From JAIBAJ01 sp965284645 (GTDB taxonomy: Bacteria > Bacteroidota > Bacteroidia > JAIBAJ01), in NCBI GenBank assembly GCA_965284645.1, contig OZ260106.1, positions 1,116,001 through 1,180,000 of the forward strand: a DNA stretch of 64,000 nucleotides, written 5' to 3'. The notes under the pieces are model-generated. The model did no database searches and had not been told where the DNA came from. It saw only the letters and a program-made list of their open reading frames with translations. Shown here piece after piece: positions 33,834 through 42,124 of the stretch. The first letter of the stretch is position 1. Every line of letters begins with the position of its first letter. Both the position numbers and the translations under genes were made by a program.

Positions 33834-34362
33834 ATGAAGAAGAGAATATTCATAAGCAGTGTTCAAAGTGAATTCGCCAAGGAGCGAAGAGCCTTGCATG
33901 AATATATCTGTTCGGATCCTTTACTAGGCAAGTTTTTTGATCCATTTATTTTCGAATTATTACCCGCAGTAGATTCACGCACGGACGAGGTTTTTTTGAA
34001 GGAAATAGAGCAAGCTGAAGAGTTTAAAAGCATTTTGTATAGGCCTGATTTCTTGGTTCAGGATGAGGAGGTTACCCCCAAGTTACCCAAGTTACCCCCA
34101 AGTTACCCCAAGTTACCCCCAAGTTACCCCCCAAGTTGAACAGCTAATTGCCTTATTATCAGGGGAAATGACTAGAGACGAAATTCAATCTCTTCTGAAT
34201 TTAAAGGATAGAAAAAGTTTTAAAAGGCGCTATATTGATGCTGGAATTATGGCTGCGCTTATCGAGTTAACGATTCCAGAAAAGCCGAATAGTCGAAACC
34301 AAAAGTATCGGCTCACAAAAAAGGGAAAATCGCTTCAAAGGCAACTAAAACGAACTACTTAA
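33834..34362 (+). pseudogene. decayed DUF4062/AlbA-type gene with slipped C-tract repeats
   Basis: The first frame (33834-34139) begins as DUF4062 (MKKRIFISSVQSEFAKERRA ... LLGKFFDPFIFELLPAVD) and then jumps after about 62 residues to a piece (EFKSILYRPDFLV) that normally lies just before the C-terminal domain, so the central ATP-binding AlbA part is deleted. A run of GTTACC(C)nAA units at 34070-34135 follows, with C tracts of 5, 3, 5, 4, 5 and 6 (units of 11, 9, 11, 10, 11 and 12 bases, 64 in all, one more than a multiple of three). The frame therefore shifts, and the C-terminal winged helix (VEQLIALLSGEMTRDEIQSL ... KPNSRNQKYRLTKKG) is read in the other frame (34063-34362). In intact relatives this stretch encodes repeated TPQV. 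Decay or phase variation are both possible. Confidence 0.7.
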
Positions 34363-34412
34363 TTTTTAAATTTAGTCGGGGTTTCTTAACTCCTTTAAAT
34401 GAATATTTACCA

Positions 34413-35324
34413 ATGTCTATTAAAGTACAAAATATAACCAAAATCTACGGCAATCAAAAGGCCCTAGATAATATCAGTTTTGAAGTTCCCTCAGGTCAAA
34501 TTGTTGGCTTTCTAGGTCCAAACGGAGCAGGAAAATCAACCATGATGAAAATCTTAACCTGTTATATTCCTCAAACAGATGGCAAGGCCGAAGTATGCGG
34601 GTATGATGTGGTAAATAACCCAATTGAAGTCAAACAGCAAGTTGGATATTTACCTGAGCACAACCCCTTGTATTTAGAAATGTATGTGAAAGAATACCTG
34701 GCGTTTTGCGCAGCAATTCATGGTTTAGGAAAGCAATCCGATAAATTGGTGAAGGAAATGATTGATAAAACAGGTTTAGGGCCCGAACAACATAAAATTA
34801 TCGGCACCTTGTCCAAAGGATATCGGCAGCGGGTTGGATTGGCACAAGCCATGATTCACAATCCCAAAGTGTTGATTTTGGATGAACCTACCTCTGGCCT
34901 TGATCCAAACCAGTTAGTTGATATCCGAGAGCTCATCCGTAACCTAGGAAAAGAAAAAACGGTTATGCTTTCTACCCATATCATGCAAGAAGTAGAAGCC
35001 GTCTGTGATCGGGTTATTATCATCAATAAAGGACAAATTGTGGCCGATAAATCTATTGGAGAAATACAACACCAAGGTAACAAGTCGGTGGTGTCAGTTG
35101 AATTTGATAAGGCGATTTCGGATAAACTTTTAAAAGCTATTCCTGGTGTAGAAAGGGTAAAAACTACCGGACAGAAAACCTGGTTATTGGAAGGGAAGGT
35201 GGAAACAGATTTAAGACCAGCCATCTTTAAATTTGCCGTTGATAATGGATTGGCCGTCCTTACCTTGCAAAAGGAAGAACAAAGCCTAGAAGAAACATTC
35301 CAAAACCTAACCAGAGGAGTTTAG
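34413..35324 (+). CDS. gldA: gliding motility ABC transporter ATP-binding protein GldA
   Basis: A 303-residue ABC ATPase: Walker A GPNGAGKST (about 38-46), signature LSKGYRQRVGLAQAM, Walker B VLILDEPTSGLDP and the switch His in STHIMQE. Length, the start MSIKVQNITKIYG and the C-terminal domain match GldA, the ATPase that works with GldF and GldG in gliding of Flavobacterium-type bacteria. Neither permease gene is in this window, so the role in motility is inferred; other efflux ATPases of the family look similar. Confidence 0.8.
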   Translation: MSIKVQNITKIYGNQKALDNISFEVPSGQIVGFLGPNGAGKSTMMKILTCYIPQTDGKAEVCGYDVVNNPIEVKQQVGYLPEHNPLYLEMYVKEYLAFCAAIHGLGKQSDKLVKEMIDKTGLGPEQHKIIGTLSKGYRQRVGLAQAMIHNPKVLILDEPTSGLDPNQLVDIRELIRNLGKEKTVMLSTHIMQEVEAVCDRVIIINKGQIVADKSIGEIQHQGNKSVVSVEFDKAISDKLLKAIPGVERVKTTGQKTWLLEGKVETDLRPAIFKFAVDNGLAVLTLQKEEQSLEETFQNLTRGV

Positions 35325-35405
35325 CTCCAATCTGAAAACTGCTAGGAAATTTTTCCTGAATTATGCCCGTATAGCCATACCTTTGAAATAATTCCCTGTA
35401 TTTCT

Positions 35406-35520
35406 AATACCAATTTTAGTTTATAAATAGTCAATAGCTATTTGTAAATGCCGATATAAAAGCTGTTTAGTAAATTGTGGCGAAGCATAATTGAACTATT
35501 ACAGATTTATAATCGGTATA
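35406..35520 (+). mobile_element. M3 MITE-like element, longer copy
   Basis: AATACCAATTTTAGTTTATA at the left and ACAGATTTATAATCGGTATA at the right form inverted ends; the right 70 bases match the copy at 29111. It fills most of the gap between gldA and the rplU-rpmA terminator. Confidence 0.7.
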
Positions 35521-35550
35521 ACTCGTAAATTCTTTCGCCTTACTCCAAAC

Positions 35551-35582
35551 AAAAAAAGCCTTCCCTTATTCAGAGAAGGCTT
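35551..35582 (-). terminator. Rho-independent terminator of rplU-rpmA
   Basis: On the minus strand AAGCCTTC / GAAGGCTT forms a stem (35582-35575 with 35564-35557) followed by seven T. It lies about 20 bases past the L27 stop codon. Confidence 0.8.
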
Positions 35583-35602
35583 GGCCAAGGTCTTGGGAAG
35601 GC

Positions 35603-35866
35603 TTAAGCTTCAGCGAAGGGTTTCACTGATACGAAAGACTTATCGTCTCTCCTGCGACGGAATTCAACGATTCCATCTACCAATGCGAACAAGGTATGGT
35701 CTTTACCAATACCTACGTTAATACCTGGATGGTGCTTGGTGCCACGTTGACGAACAATAATGTTGCCAGCGATTGCAGCTTGTCCACCCATGATTTTTAC
35801 GCCTAGACGTTTGCTATGTGATTCGCGTCCGTTCTTGGAACTACCGACGCCTTTCTTATGTGCCAT
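35603..35866 (-). CDS. rpmA: 50S ribosomal protein L27
   Basis: An 87-residue basic protein beginning MAHKKGVGSSKNGRESHSKR, with GGQAAIAGNIIVRQRGTKHH and GIGKDHTLFALVDG, as in all L27. The N-terminal arm that reaches the peptidyl transferase centre is present without the extension found in some Firmicutes. It follows rplU in the standard two-gene operon, 67 bases downstream, and is ended by a strong terminator. Confidence 0.97.
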   Translation of the reverse strand: MAHKKGVGSSKNGRESHSKRLGVKIMGGQAAIAGNIIVRQRGTKHHPGINVGIGKDHTLFALVDGIVEFRRRRDDKSFVSVKPFAEA

Positions 35867-35933
35867 TTCCTATGTAAAGTTTTGTTTGGTTTGTAACTAA
35901 ATAGTCAGCGAATGCTTGCTAATACCCTAAGGA

Positions 35934-36245
35934 TTACAAGCTAATTGCGTTGATCTGAATTTGGGTGAATGATTGACGGTGACCATTCGATTTTTGATAC
36001 CCTTTGCGACGTTTCTTTTTGAAAACAATCACTTTATCTCCTTTAAGGTGTGATAAAACGGTAGCTGAAACTTTTGCACCTTGAATGCTTGGACTGCCTA
36101 CAGTCACTTTGCCATTTTCATCGGCTAACATTACATTGCCGAATTCAACTTTCTTTCCTGCATCCTCCGCAAGGCGGTGTACATAAAGCTTTTGATCTTT
36201 CTGAACTTTAAACTGTTGTCCGGCGATTTCTACGATTGCGTACAT
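35934..36245 (-). CDS. rplU: 50S ribosomal protein L21
   Basis: A 103-residue protein starting MYAIVEIAGQQFKVQKDQKL, with the KGDKVIVFKKKRRKGYQKSN motif that contacts 23S rRNA near its end. It is the first gene of the rplU-rpmA pair and diverges from rsmI, with a TAATTTTG element upstream. Confidence 0.97.
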   Translation of the reverse strand: MYAIVEIAGQQFKVQKDQKLYVHRLAEDAGKKVEFGNVMLADENGKVTVGSPSIQGAKVSATVLSHLKGDKVIVFKKKRRKGYQKSNGHRQSFTQIQINAISL

Positions 36246-36277
36246 TGTGTTGAATTTACCCCCATTTTTGGGGAGGG

Positions 36278-36285
36278 CAAAATTA
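36278..36285 (-). promoter_or_regulatory. -7 promoter element of rplU-rpmA
   Basis: On the minus strand TAATTTTG is an exact TAnnTTTG match about 32 bases before the L21 start codon; a TTG at the -33 distance is not clear. A small CCCC/GGGG hairpin lies between it and the start. Confidence 0.4.
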
Positions 36286-36332
36286 ATAAAATTTTTGTCC
36301 TAAAAAATATTTTTTCAACAAAAATTTCAACC

Positions 36333-37004
36333 TTGGCAAAATTAGTCATCGTTCCAACGCCAATCGGCAATTTAGAAGACATCACCTTTAGGGCTTTGAA
36401 CACCCTGAAATCCTGTGATGTGGTTTTCGCAGAGGATACCCGAACCAGTGGAAATCTGCTACGTCATTTCGACATCCAAAAGAAAATGGTGGCCTTTCAC
36501 CTCAACAACGAACACAAAGTTCTGCAACAAGCCATCGATCTGATTCAAAGTACTGAAATGGCCGCCCTTGTGAGCGATGCGGGAACACCTGGAATCAGTG
36601 ACCCGGGCTTTCTCCTTATTCGAGAATGTCTGAAAAATGGAATTGACGTGGAAACTTTACCCGGCCCCACAGCCTTTGTTCCGGCATTGGTTAATTCTGG
36701 TCTTCCTTGCGACCGCTTTCATTTTGAAGGTTTTTTGCCCCATAAAAAAGGTAGAGAAACCCGCTTGAAATACTTGGCTCAATTGCAAGAAACTACCGTG
36801 CTCTACGAATCACCCTTCCGCCTAGTCAAATTGCTGGAAGAGTTGATAAAGCATACGCATCCGGAACGACAGGTTTGTGTGAGCCGTGAACTTTCCAAAT
36901 TGCATGAAGAAAACTTTAGAGGTAGCCTCCAGCAAGCTTTAAAGCATTTTCAATCGAAAACAGTTAAAGGGGAAATTGTGGTTGTTTTCGGTGCTTCGGA
37001 ATAA
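36333..37004 (+). CDS. rsmI: 16S rRNA 2'-O-ribose C1402 methyltransferase
   Basis: Tetrapyrrole-methylase-fold enzyme that modifies C1402 in the decoding centre with SAM. The family start LVIVPTPIGNLEDITFRALN requires the TTG at 36333, as no ATG lies nearby; the frame upstream overlaps rplU and is spurious. Motifs: FAEDTRTSGNLLRHF, ALVSDAGTPGISDPGFLLI, and LPGPTAFVPALVNSGLP. The length of 223 residues fits Bacteroidota members that lack the C-terminal extension. Confidence 0.93.
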   Translation: MAKLVIVPTPIGNLEDITFRALNTLKSCDVVFAEDTRTSGNLLRHFDIQKKMVAFHLNNEHKVLQQAIDLIQSTEMAALVSDAGTPGISDPGFLLIRECLKNGIDVETLPGPTAFVPALVNSGLPCDRFHFEGFLPHKKGRETRLKYLAQLQETTVLYESPFRLVKLLEELIKHTHPERQVCVSRELSKLHEENFRGSLQQALKHFQSKTVKGEIVVVFGASE

Positions 37005-37021
37005 AATCGAAGGACCGCTTC

Positions 37022-37552
37022 TTAAGCAAAAAAGCTGAAGTTTACTTTCCCGTAACTCCTTTGTTCGGTAAACCGGGCATGGCTTGAAAAGTCAACCCGG
37101 GTCGAATGTTCGACGATTAATAAGCCATCGCTTGCCAACAAATGGGTGTCGAAAATGGCATCGGGTATGCTGGGTAACTTGTCTAAATCATAAGGAGGAT
37201 CGCAAAAAATCAAATCAAAATGACCACTGTAGGTTTTTACAAAACCAAAAACATCGGCTTTGTTGGCCTGCATCCCTTCCAGTTCTAATTTTTCAATGGT
37301 TTCTTTGATAAAACGGATACAGCCGTAATCCTTATCTACCGCCACTACTTTGGGGCAACCCCGACTTATAAACTCAAACGAAATACTGCCTGTACCAGCA
37401 AACAAATCCAAAACCTTGGTGGCTTCAAAGTCGATGCGGTTGTTGAGAATGTTGAACAGGGCAGTTTTGGCAAAATCGGTAGTAGGCCGAACTGGTAAAC
37501 CTTTGGGCGGATGCAAGAGCCGACCTCGTAATTGTCCTCCGATTATGCGCAA
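37022..37552 (-). CDS. rsmD: 16S rRNA guanine-966 N2-methyltransferase
   Basis: A Rossmann-fold methyltransferase of 176 residues: MRIIGGQLRGRLLHPPKGLP start, SAM-binding VLDLFAGTGSISFEFISRG, and the catalytic LIFCDPPYDL (DPPY). The start codon is TTG at 37552, which overlaps the end of the DUF3822 gene by 10 bases, indicating coupled translation. Confidence 0.92.
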   Translation of the reverse strand: MRIIGGQLRGRLLHPPKGLPVRPTTDFAKTALFNILNNRIDFEATKVLDLFAGTGSISFEFISRGCPKVVAVDKDYGCIRFIKETIEKLELEGMQANKADVFGFVKTYSGHFDLIFCDPPYDLDKLPSIPDAIFDTHLLASDGLLIVEHSTRVDFSSHARFTEQRSYGKVNFSFFA

Positions 37553-38394
37553 TGGTATAGGGAATAAAGCGTTAAATAACGATACTGGGCGTTTCCCTGC
37601 AGCGCTGGCGACAAGGCATAACCTTGCACCTTTTCATTGATTTGTACAGATAGAATGTATTTTCTCAACAGATTCAGCAGCTCCCCGCCCGGCTCAATGT
37701 CTCCGTCGATTTCAACTTCTGCTTGTAATGGGTCAATTTGGTTTTGTTGCAAGGCAAACAGTGCGAAATAAACCGCTTCCTCGCTGGTTCGAAACGGAAA
37801 GGTATTATAGAACAACAAGGCATTCTTTTCAAAAATACCCAAAAGCAAAGTATGGCCCAAAACAGAGATGCGGATTTTCGCTTTGGAAAGTTGGGCTTGT
37901 TGCAGAAACACCTGGACCATACTAAAGCGCTCCATACCTTTGTTTTGTGCCCATTGAAACAAGGTTTTGGGTACGGCCTGCAACAAGTCAGCATCCATTC
38001 CGGGCACTTTGAATCGTTGCAATTCTTCTTCTTTCTCCAATGAAAAGTGATGCTTGGTAAGCAAATCTCCGGCTATTTCATGGGCAAAAAGCTGGGGGAC
38101 CAGTAGGTTCTTTTCGGAGAAAAAGGCAAGTTTGTAACTGATTCCTTTTAGTCCCAACCATTCTTCTTCCTTTTCCAAAACCTGCAATAAATCAGGGAAG
38201 CTGTAAAATTGGCCTGTGCCTGCTTCGTATTCTTTTACCCCCAAAAAGCTCATTCTTGTCTTATCAAGCAAGGCCAGCTGAACCTTGCTTGGACTAACCA
38301 AAAGGTTCAAATGGTAATGCGCTGAAGCCAAGGCCGTATAGTGCTGGTCCACAGCGGCATAAATTTGCTTGCAGGATATTCGGGAATCCATCAT
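37543..38394 (-). CDS. DUF3822 family protein
   Basis: About 283 residues, matching the Bacteroidota-only DUF3822 family (ASKHA-like fold predicted for such proteins), with YHLNLLVSPSKVQLALLD near the start and ENALLFYNTFPFRTSEEAVY-like sequence (here KNALLFYNTFPFRTSEEA) in the middle. Met codons at 38394 and 38391 are both possible starts; the TTG at 38406 is less likely. The family is nearly always found directly upstream of rsmD, as here. Function unknown. Confidence 0.82.
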   Translation of the reverse strand: MMDSRISCKQIYAAVDQHYTALASAHYHLNLLVSPSKVQLALLDKTRMSFLGVKEYEAGTGQFYSFPDLLQVLEKEEEWLGLKGISYKLAFFSEKNLLVPQLFAHEIAGDLLTKHHFSLEKEEELQRFKVPGMDADLLQAVPKTLFQWAQNKGMERFSMVQVFLQQAQLSKAKIRISVLGHTLLLGIFEKNALLFYNTFPFRTSEEAVYFALFALQQNQIDPLQAEVEIDGDIEPGGELLNLLRKYILSVQINEKVQGYALSPALQGNAQYRYLTLYSLYHCA

Positions 38395-38433
38395 CTGTCC
38401 CAACAAAGGTAGAATCTTTATTGGGTATTGGTA

Positions 38434-38964
38434 CTAGAAGGTAATGGTAATAAAGCCGTTGGTTTGCAAAGGGGCCGTCGGAACATTGTCGAATTTTACA
38501 CTTTCGGCAGCTTGCTTGGCCTTGGTGTACAAATAAGCACTCGTTGTTGTAGATCCGGCTGCTCCTGGTTCTGCTTTCATTACATTGCCATATTTGTCGA
38601 TGGTAATGGCTACAACTACCACCCCGGTTTCTTGTGTTCCATTGGTGATTTTTGGCGGGGTTTTGATGCTACGACCTGCCATAACATATTTTACCTGAAA
38701 TGGTCCTACTTGAAGGGATTTCTCCTCTGCATTGCCAGAAGCGGTTGAAACGGTATTGGCCGAAACAGGCTCGTCTAAGTTTATGGATTTCAAACTGCTG
38801 AGTGGCCAGCTGTTGATGGTACCGTTAATCATAAATTTAGCCTCATCATTAGCTACCGATACCAATTTCCCCTTTTTTACCTCTCCTGACTTAAGGGTTA
38901 CTGAATGCTGGGCAAAGACAAAAGCAGGCGCAAAAAATGCTACCAAAAAACTGAACTTTTTCAT
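38434..38964 (-). CDS. secreted protein with TonB-C-like domain
   Basis: A 176-residue protein with a signal peptide (MKKFSFLVAFFAPAFVFAQ), a small beta domain (SVTLKSGEVKKGKLVSV) and a C-terminal part resembling the TonB C-terminal fold (VVVVAITIDKYGNVMKAEPG ... AAESVKFDNVPTAP). It lacks the transmembrane anchor and proline-rich linker of true TonB, so it is not an energy transducer by itself. Function unknown. Confidence 0.7.
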   Translation of the reverse strand: MKKFSFLVAFFAPAFVFAQHSVTLKSGEVKKGKLVSVANDEAKFMINGTINSWPLSSLKSINLDEPVSANTVSTASGNAEEKSLQVGPFQVKYVMAGRSIKTPPKITNGTQETGVVVVAITIDKYGNVMKAEPGAAGSTTTSAYLYTKAKQAAESVKFDNVPTAPLQTNGFITITF

Positions 38965-39008
38965 ACTTGATTTTTGCCAAATGTAGGACTGGCAAGGTTT
39001 ATAAATGA

Positions 39009-39042
39009 CAAACTCCGGCTGAATTGTTTCAACCGGAGTTTG
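39009..39042 (-). terminator. probable terminator after rho
   Basis: CAAACTCCGG at 39009-39018 pairs perfectly with CCGGAGTTTG at 39033-39042. In the direction of rho it is followed by TCATTTAT rather than a run of T, so termination efficiency is uncertain; the other strand has TTTATTCTTT. Confidence 0.5.
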
Positions 39043-39065
39043 TTTATTCTTTAGCTCATGTAAAA

Positions 39066-41039
39066 TTATCCGTTCATGGAAATCAAAAACTCTTCGTTTG
39101 AACGGGAATCTTTGATGCGGTCTCTTACAAATTCCATGGCTTCCAGAGGAGTCATGTCGGATAGGTGATTGCGCAGAATCCAGATTTTTTGGAGTACATC
39201 TTTTCCAATCAATAAATCGTCGCGACGGGTGCTGGAGGCCACAATATCGATAGCTGGGTAAATCCGTTTGTTGGAAATACGGCGATCCAATTGAAGCTCC
39301 ATGTTACCAGTACCTTTAAATTCTTCGAAAATAACCTCGTCCATTTTTGAACCGGTATCAATCAAGGCGGTAGCAATGATGGTCAAAGAGCCACCGTTTT
39401 CGATTTTACGGGCCGAACCGAAGAAGCGTTTTGGTTTTTGCAAGGCATTGGCTTCAACACCACCCGAAAGTACTTTGCCCGAAGCTGGAGCCACGGTATT
39501 ATAAGCACGGGCCAATCGAGTTATACTATCTAATAGAATTACCACATCATGGCCAACTTCTACTAATCGTTTTGCTTTTTCCAATACGATATTGGCGATT
39601 TTCACATGGCGGTCGGCCGGTTCGTCGAAGGTGGATGATATCACTTCCGCATTAACGCTACGGGCCATATCAGTTACCTCCTCCGGACGCTCGTCGATAA
39701 GCAGGATAATCAAGTAAACTTCCGGATGGTTGGCAGCGATGGCATTGGCCACATCTTTCAACAATACGGTTTTACCTGTTTTGGGCTGAGCCACTATCAA
39801 ACCCCGTTGTCCTTTTCCGATTGGAGCAAACAAATCCATGATACGGGTACTGATATTTCCAGCAGGGCCGGTAATGTTCAATTTCTCATCAGGGAAAAGC
39901 GGAGTAAGAAAATCAAAGGGAACACGGTCGCGCACATTTTGTGGTTCGCGGCCATTGATAAATTCTACCTTAATCAATGGGAAATATTTCTCGCCTTCAC
40001 GCGGAGGACGAACGGTTCCTTGCACGGTATCGCCTGTTTTCAAACCAAACAATTTAATTTGGCTTTGCGAAACGTACACATCATCGGGTGAGCTTAGATA
40101 GTTATAGTCTGATGAACGAAGAAAGCCATAACCGTCGGGCATAATTTCCAAAACTCCTTCGGTAGAAACAATTCCATCGAAGTTGTATAACAGTTCGTCA
40201 ATTTGTTGTTTGCGGTCTTTTTGTGGAAAGGCTTGTTGGTAAGCTGCATTTCCATTTCCGGCAGTTTGATTTTGTTCGCCTCGAGGCTGAAAACCCTGTC
40301 CTTGGTTGCCTTGTCCGCCTTGATTTTGCTCAGCTCTTTGTTGGTAGGCTTGTCCTTGGTTTTGTTCGCCTCTTGGTTGAAAACCCTGTCCTTGGTTGCC
40401 TTGTCCACCTTGGTTTGATCCTTGGTTTTGGTTGCCTTGTCCTCCCTGTTGTCCTTGGTTTCCGCCATTTCCGCCTTCACTGCGATTTTCACCACGGTTT
40501 TCGTTGCGATCATAGCGTTGGCGTTGGTGTTTGTGGCGTTGGAATCCTTGTTCTGGGGCTGGTGGAGGGGCCACTGGTGCTTCGGGCGCAGCCTCGGTTT
40601 TTACTTCGGCCACCGGAAGTGTTTCATTTGATGTCTCACTTGGTATTTCCGCTACAACTGGCGCTGGTTCAGGGTCTTGCGTCAACGGAAGGTCGGGCAT
40701 AGCCGAAATTTCCATGGCAAACAAATCCTGAGCAGGTTCGGGCGAGGCAATATGAGCCGGAGCTGTATTCGGTGCTGGCTCATTTCCTTCCAGTTTGCGC
40801 GGACGTTTTGGTTTTGATTTACTGCTGTCTGCTTTGGTCGGTTTTGCTTCCGCAGCAGGTGTCGCTTTTGCAGCAGGGGCGGGCGTTGCAGGCTTTTTGC
40901 CTTGTTTTTTCCATTCGTGGATTGCGTCGATTAACTCTTGCTTGCGCATAATTTCGGCACCGTCAATCCCCGATTCTTTGGCAATTTTTTTTAAGTCGGC
41001 CACCATCATGTTGGCCATTGCATCCAAACTAAAATCCAT
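39066..41039 (-). CDS. rho: transcription termination factor Rho with large disordered insert
   Basis: A 657-residue hexameric RNA helicase. Order: Rho N-terminal SAP-like domain (1-50, LKKIAKESGIDGAEIMRKQE), an acidic/Ala-Pro region and a Gln/Asn/Gly-rich low-complexity stretch to about residue 275, then the RNA-binding cold-shock-like domain (EGVLEIMPDGYGFLRSSDYN) and the ATPase with Walker A (GLIVAQPKTGKTVLLKD) and Walker B (VILLDSITRLARAYN). The insert contains a near-exact duplication of GGQGNQGQGFQPRGEQNQ. Such inserts are typical of Bacteroidota Rho and, in Bacteroides, have been linked to condensate formation; that function here is inferred. Confidence 0.95.
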   Translation of the reverse strand: MDFSLDAMANMMVADLKKIAKESGIDGAEIMRKQELIDAIHEWKKQGKKPATPAPAAKATPAAEAKPTKADSSKSKPKRPRKLEGNEPAPNTAPAHIASPEPAQDLFAMEISAMPDLPLTQDPEPAPVVAEIPSETSNETLPVAEVKTEAAPEAPVAPPPAPEQGFQRHKHQRQRYDRNENRGENRSEGGNGGNQGQQGGQGNQNQGSNQGGQGNQGQGFQPRGEQNQGQAYQQRAEQNQGGQGNQGQGFQPRGEQNQTAGNGNAAYQQAFPQKDRKQQIDELLYNFDGIVSTEGVLEIMPDGYGFLRSSDYNYLSSPDDVYVSQSQIKLFGLKTGDTVQGTVRPPREGEKYFPLIKVEFINGREPQNVRDRVPFDFLTPLFPDEKLNITGPAGNISTRIMDLFAPIGKGQRGLIVAQPKTGKTVLLKDVANAIAANHPEVYLIILLIDERPEEVTDMARSVNAEVISSTFDEPADRHVKIANIVLEKAKRLVEVGHDVVILLDSITRLARAYNTVAPASGKVLSGGVEANALQKPKRFFGSARKIENGGSLTIIATALIDTGSKMDEVIFEEFKGTGNMELQLDRRISNKRIYPAIDIVASSTRRDDLLIGKDVLQKIWILRNHLSDMTPLEAMEFVRDRIKDSRSNEEFLISMNG

Positions 41040-41150
41040 CCAGAAAAATATTTTGATTAAAACACAAAGAAGTTGTGTGTGGTTGAGAAACTAAAAAGTT
41101 TAGTGAAAAATAGGTTTAGCGAACTGCTAATTGATTCAGCGAATCGGCCG

Positions 41151-41181
41151 CAATAATACAATTAATTTCAAAACAGCAAAA
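41151..41181 (-). promoter_or_regulatory. possible rho promoter
   Basis: On the minus strand TTTTG (41181-41177), an 18-base spacer and TATTATTG (41158-41151) resemble the Bacteroidota promoter with one mismatch. It would give a leader of about 100 bases. Confidence 0.35.
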
Positions 41182-41278
41182 TTTCTTTTTTGCACCTGTA
41201 TCGAATTACAAACAAGAAAAGTAAGAGTAAAAGGCATTTGAAGGACCAGTGCTGCATGGTTAGCGATGGTTTTTAGTA

Positions 41279-41572
41279 GGCGTGTCCCATTCGCCACAAG
41301 CATTCTACATTATATAGGCAGTTTACTGGGCTCATGGTCGGGCTATTCGTTGCAAGTCCTCGCGCCTTTAACCCAAATTAATCATTAGGAGGATTTATTA
41401 ATCCGAACTACTTGATTTAGTTGGGTTTACCCCGATTTAACAGTTGTTATCAATTTGGCCATACAAATTGATTTACAACTGGTTAATCGTTTATGCATTT
41501 CTAATGCTTAATTTGGGTTTCACTTCGTTCAGGCCGCTGTGGGCTTTTCACTTCTATCCCTACCCGGAAAGC
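41279..41572 (+). repeat. family A structured repeat, copy A6, interrupted by M2
   Basis: It begins GGCGTGTCCCATTCGCC and continues as subtype II to AAGTCCTCGCGCC at about 41366, where an M2 element is inserted. The A sequence resumes at 41521 (CACTTCGTTCAGGCCGCTGTGGGC) and ends near CTATCCCTACCCGG. It is the only nested copy in the window and lies between the divergent rho and gcvH genes. Confidence 0.82.
41369..41519 (+). mobile_element. M2 MITE-like element nested in repeat A6
   Basis: About 151 bp, with ends AACCCAAATTAATCATTAG and CTAATGCTTAATTTGGGTT as inverted repeats, and an inner hairpin around CAATTTGGCCATACAAATTG. It is almost identical to the copy at 22170. Its position inside a family A repeat shows that M2 moved, and did so after A6 was in place. 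Confidence 0.88.
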
Positions 41573-41690
41573 AGTGTGCTAGAATCGAGCTTTTGTGAAA
41601 CCAATAATCTTTTAAATAGGTGAATTTGAATGCTCTTCTATCCTACGCTTTAGAAATTCATGAATATCCTGCAATTTAGCCTCAAAATTC

Positions 41691-41722
41691 TTTGGTCTGT
41701 TTTAGGTTTAATTGTACGTTTG
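41691..41722 (+). promoter_or_regulatory. gcvH promoter
   Basis: TTTG at 41691-41694, a 20-base spacer and TACGTTTG at 41715-41722 match the Bacteroidota -33/-7 consensus exactly. The gcvH ATG lies 21 bases further on. Confidence 0.65.
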
Positions 41723-41743
41723 CGGCCTCAAACAATTCAAAAA

Positions 41744-42124
41744 ATGAATTTCCCAGAAAATCTTAAATACACCAAAGATCACGAGTGGTTGCGTGCTGAA
41801 GGTGATATTGCCTATGTTGGAATCACTGATTTTGCCCAAAGCGAACTAGGTGATATCGTGTATGTCGACATCAATACTGTGGGCGAAACCGTAGAATCAG
41901 GTGCTATTTTCGGAACAGTTGAAGCAGTAAAAACCGTTTCGGATTTGTTTATGCCCGTTTCGGCCCAAGTGCTTGAAGTAAATCCTTTGTTGGATGCCAA
42001 GCCTGAATTGGTAAACACTGCCCCTTATGGCGATGGCTGGATGATCAAAATTGATATTAGTGGTGGTTTGGATGAAAGTGATTTGCTTTCGGCCAGCGAT
42101 TACCGTGCATTGATTGGACACTAA
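41744..42124 (+). CDS. gcvH: glycine cleavage system H protein
   Basis: Carries the lipoyl arm that shuttles the aminomethyl group of glycine between the P, T and L proteins. ATG 41744 gives the family start MNFPENLKYTKDHEWLRAEG; the upstream extension is not conserved. The lipoylated lysine lies in GTVEAVKTVSDLFMPVSA. At 126 residues it is full length. The P and T protein genes are not in this window. Confidence 0.95.
   Translation: MNFPENLKYTKDHEWLRAEGDIAYVGITDFAQSELGDIVYVDINTVGETVESGAIFGTVEAVKTVSDLFMPVSAQVLEVNPLLDAKPELVNTAPYGDGWMIKIDISGGLDESDLLSASDYRALIGH

Noticed and set aside
34069..34137. CRISPR-like short repeats
   Set aside because: Units of 9-12 bases without spacers, located inside a coding remnant; no cas genes nearby.
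39001..39066. Candidate tRNA from the TTTAGCTCATG stretch
   Set aside because: Only resembles the D-arm consensus for a few bases; no cloverleaf can be drawn, and the flanking hairpin is a terminator.
40094..40513. Frame of 139 residues on the minus strand inside rho
   Set aside because: Alternative frame of the Gln/Asn-rich insert; rho is intact across it.
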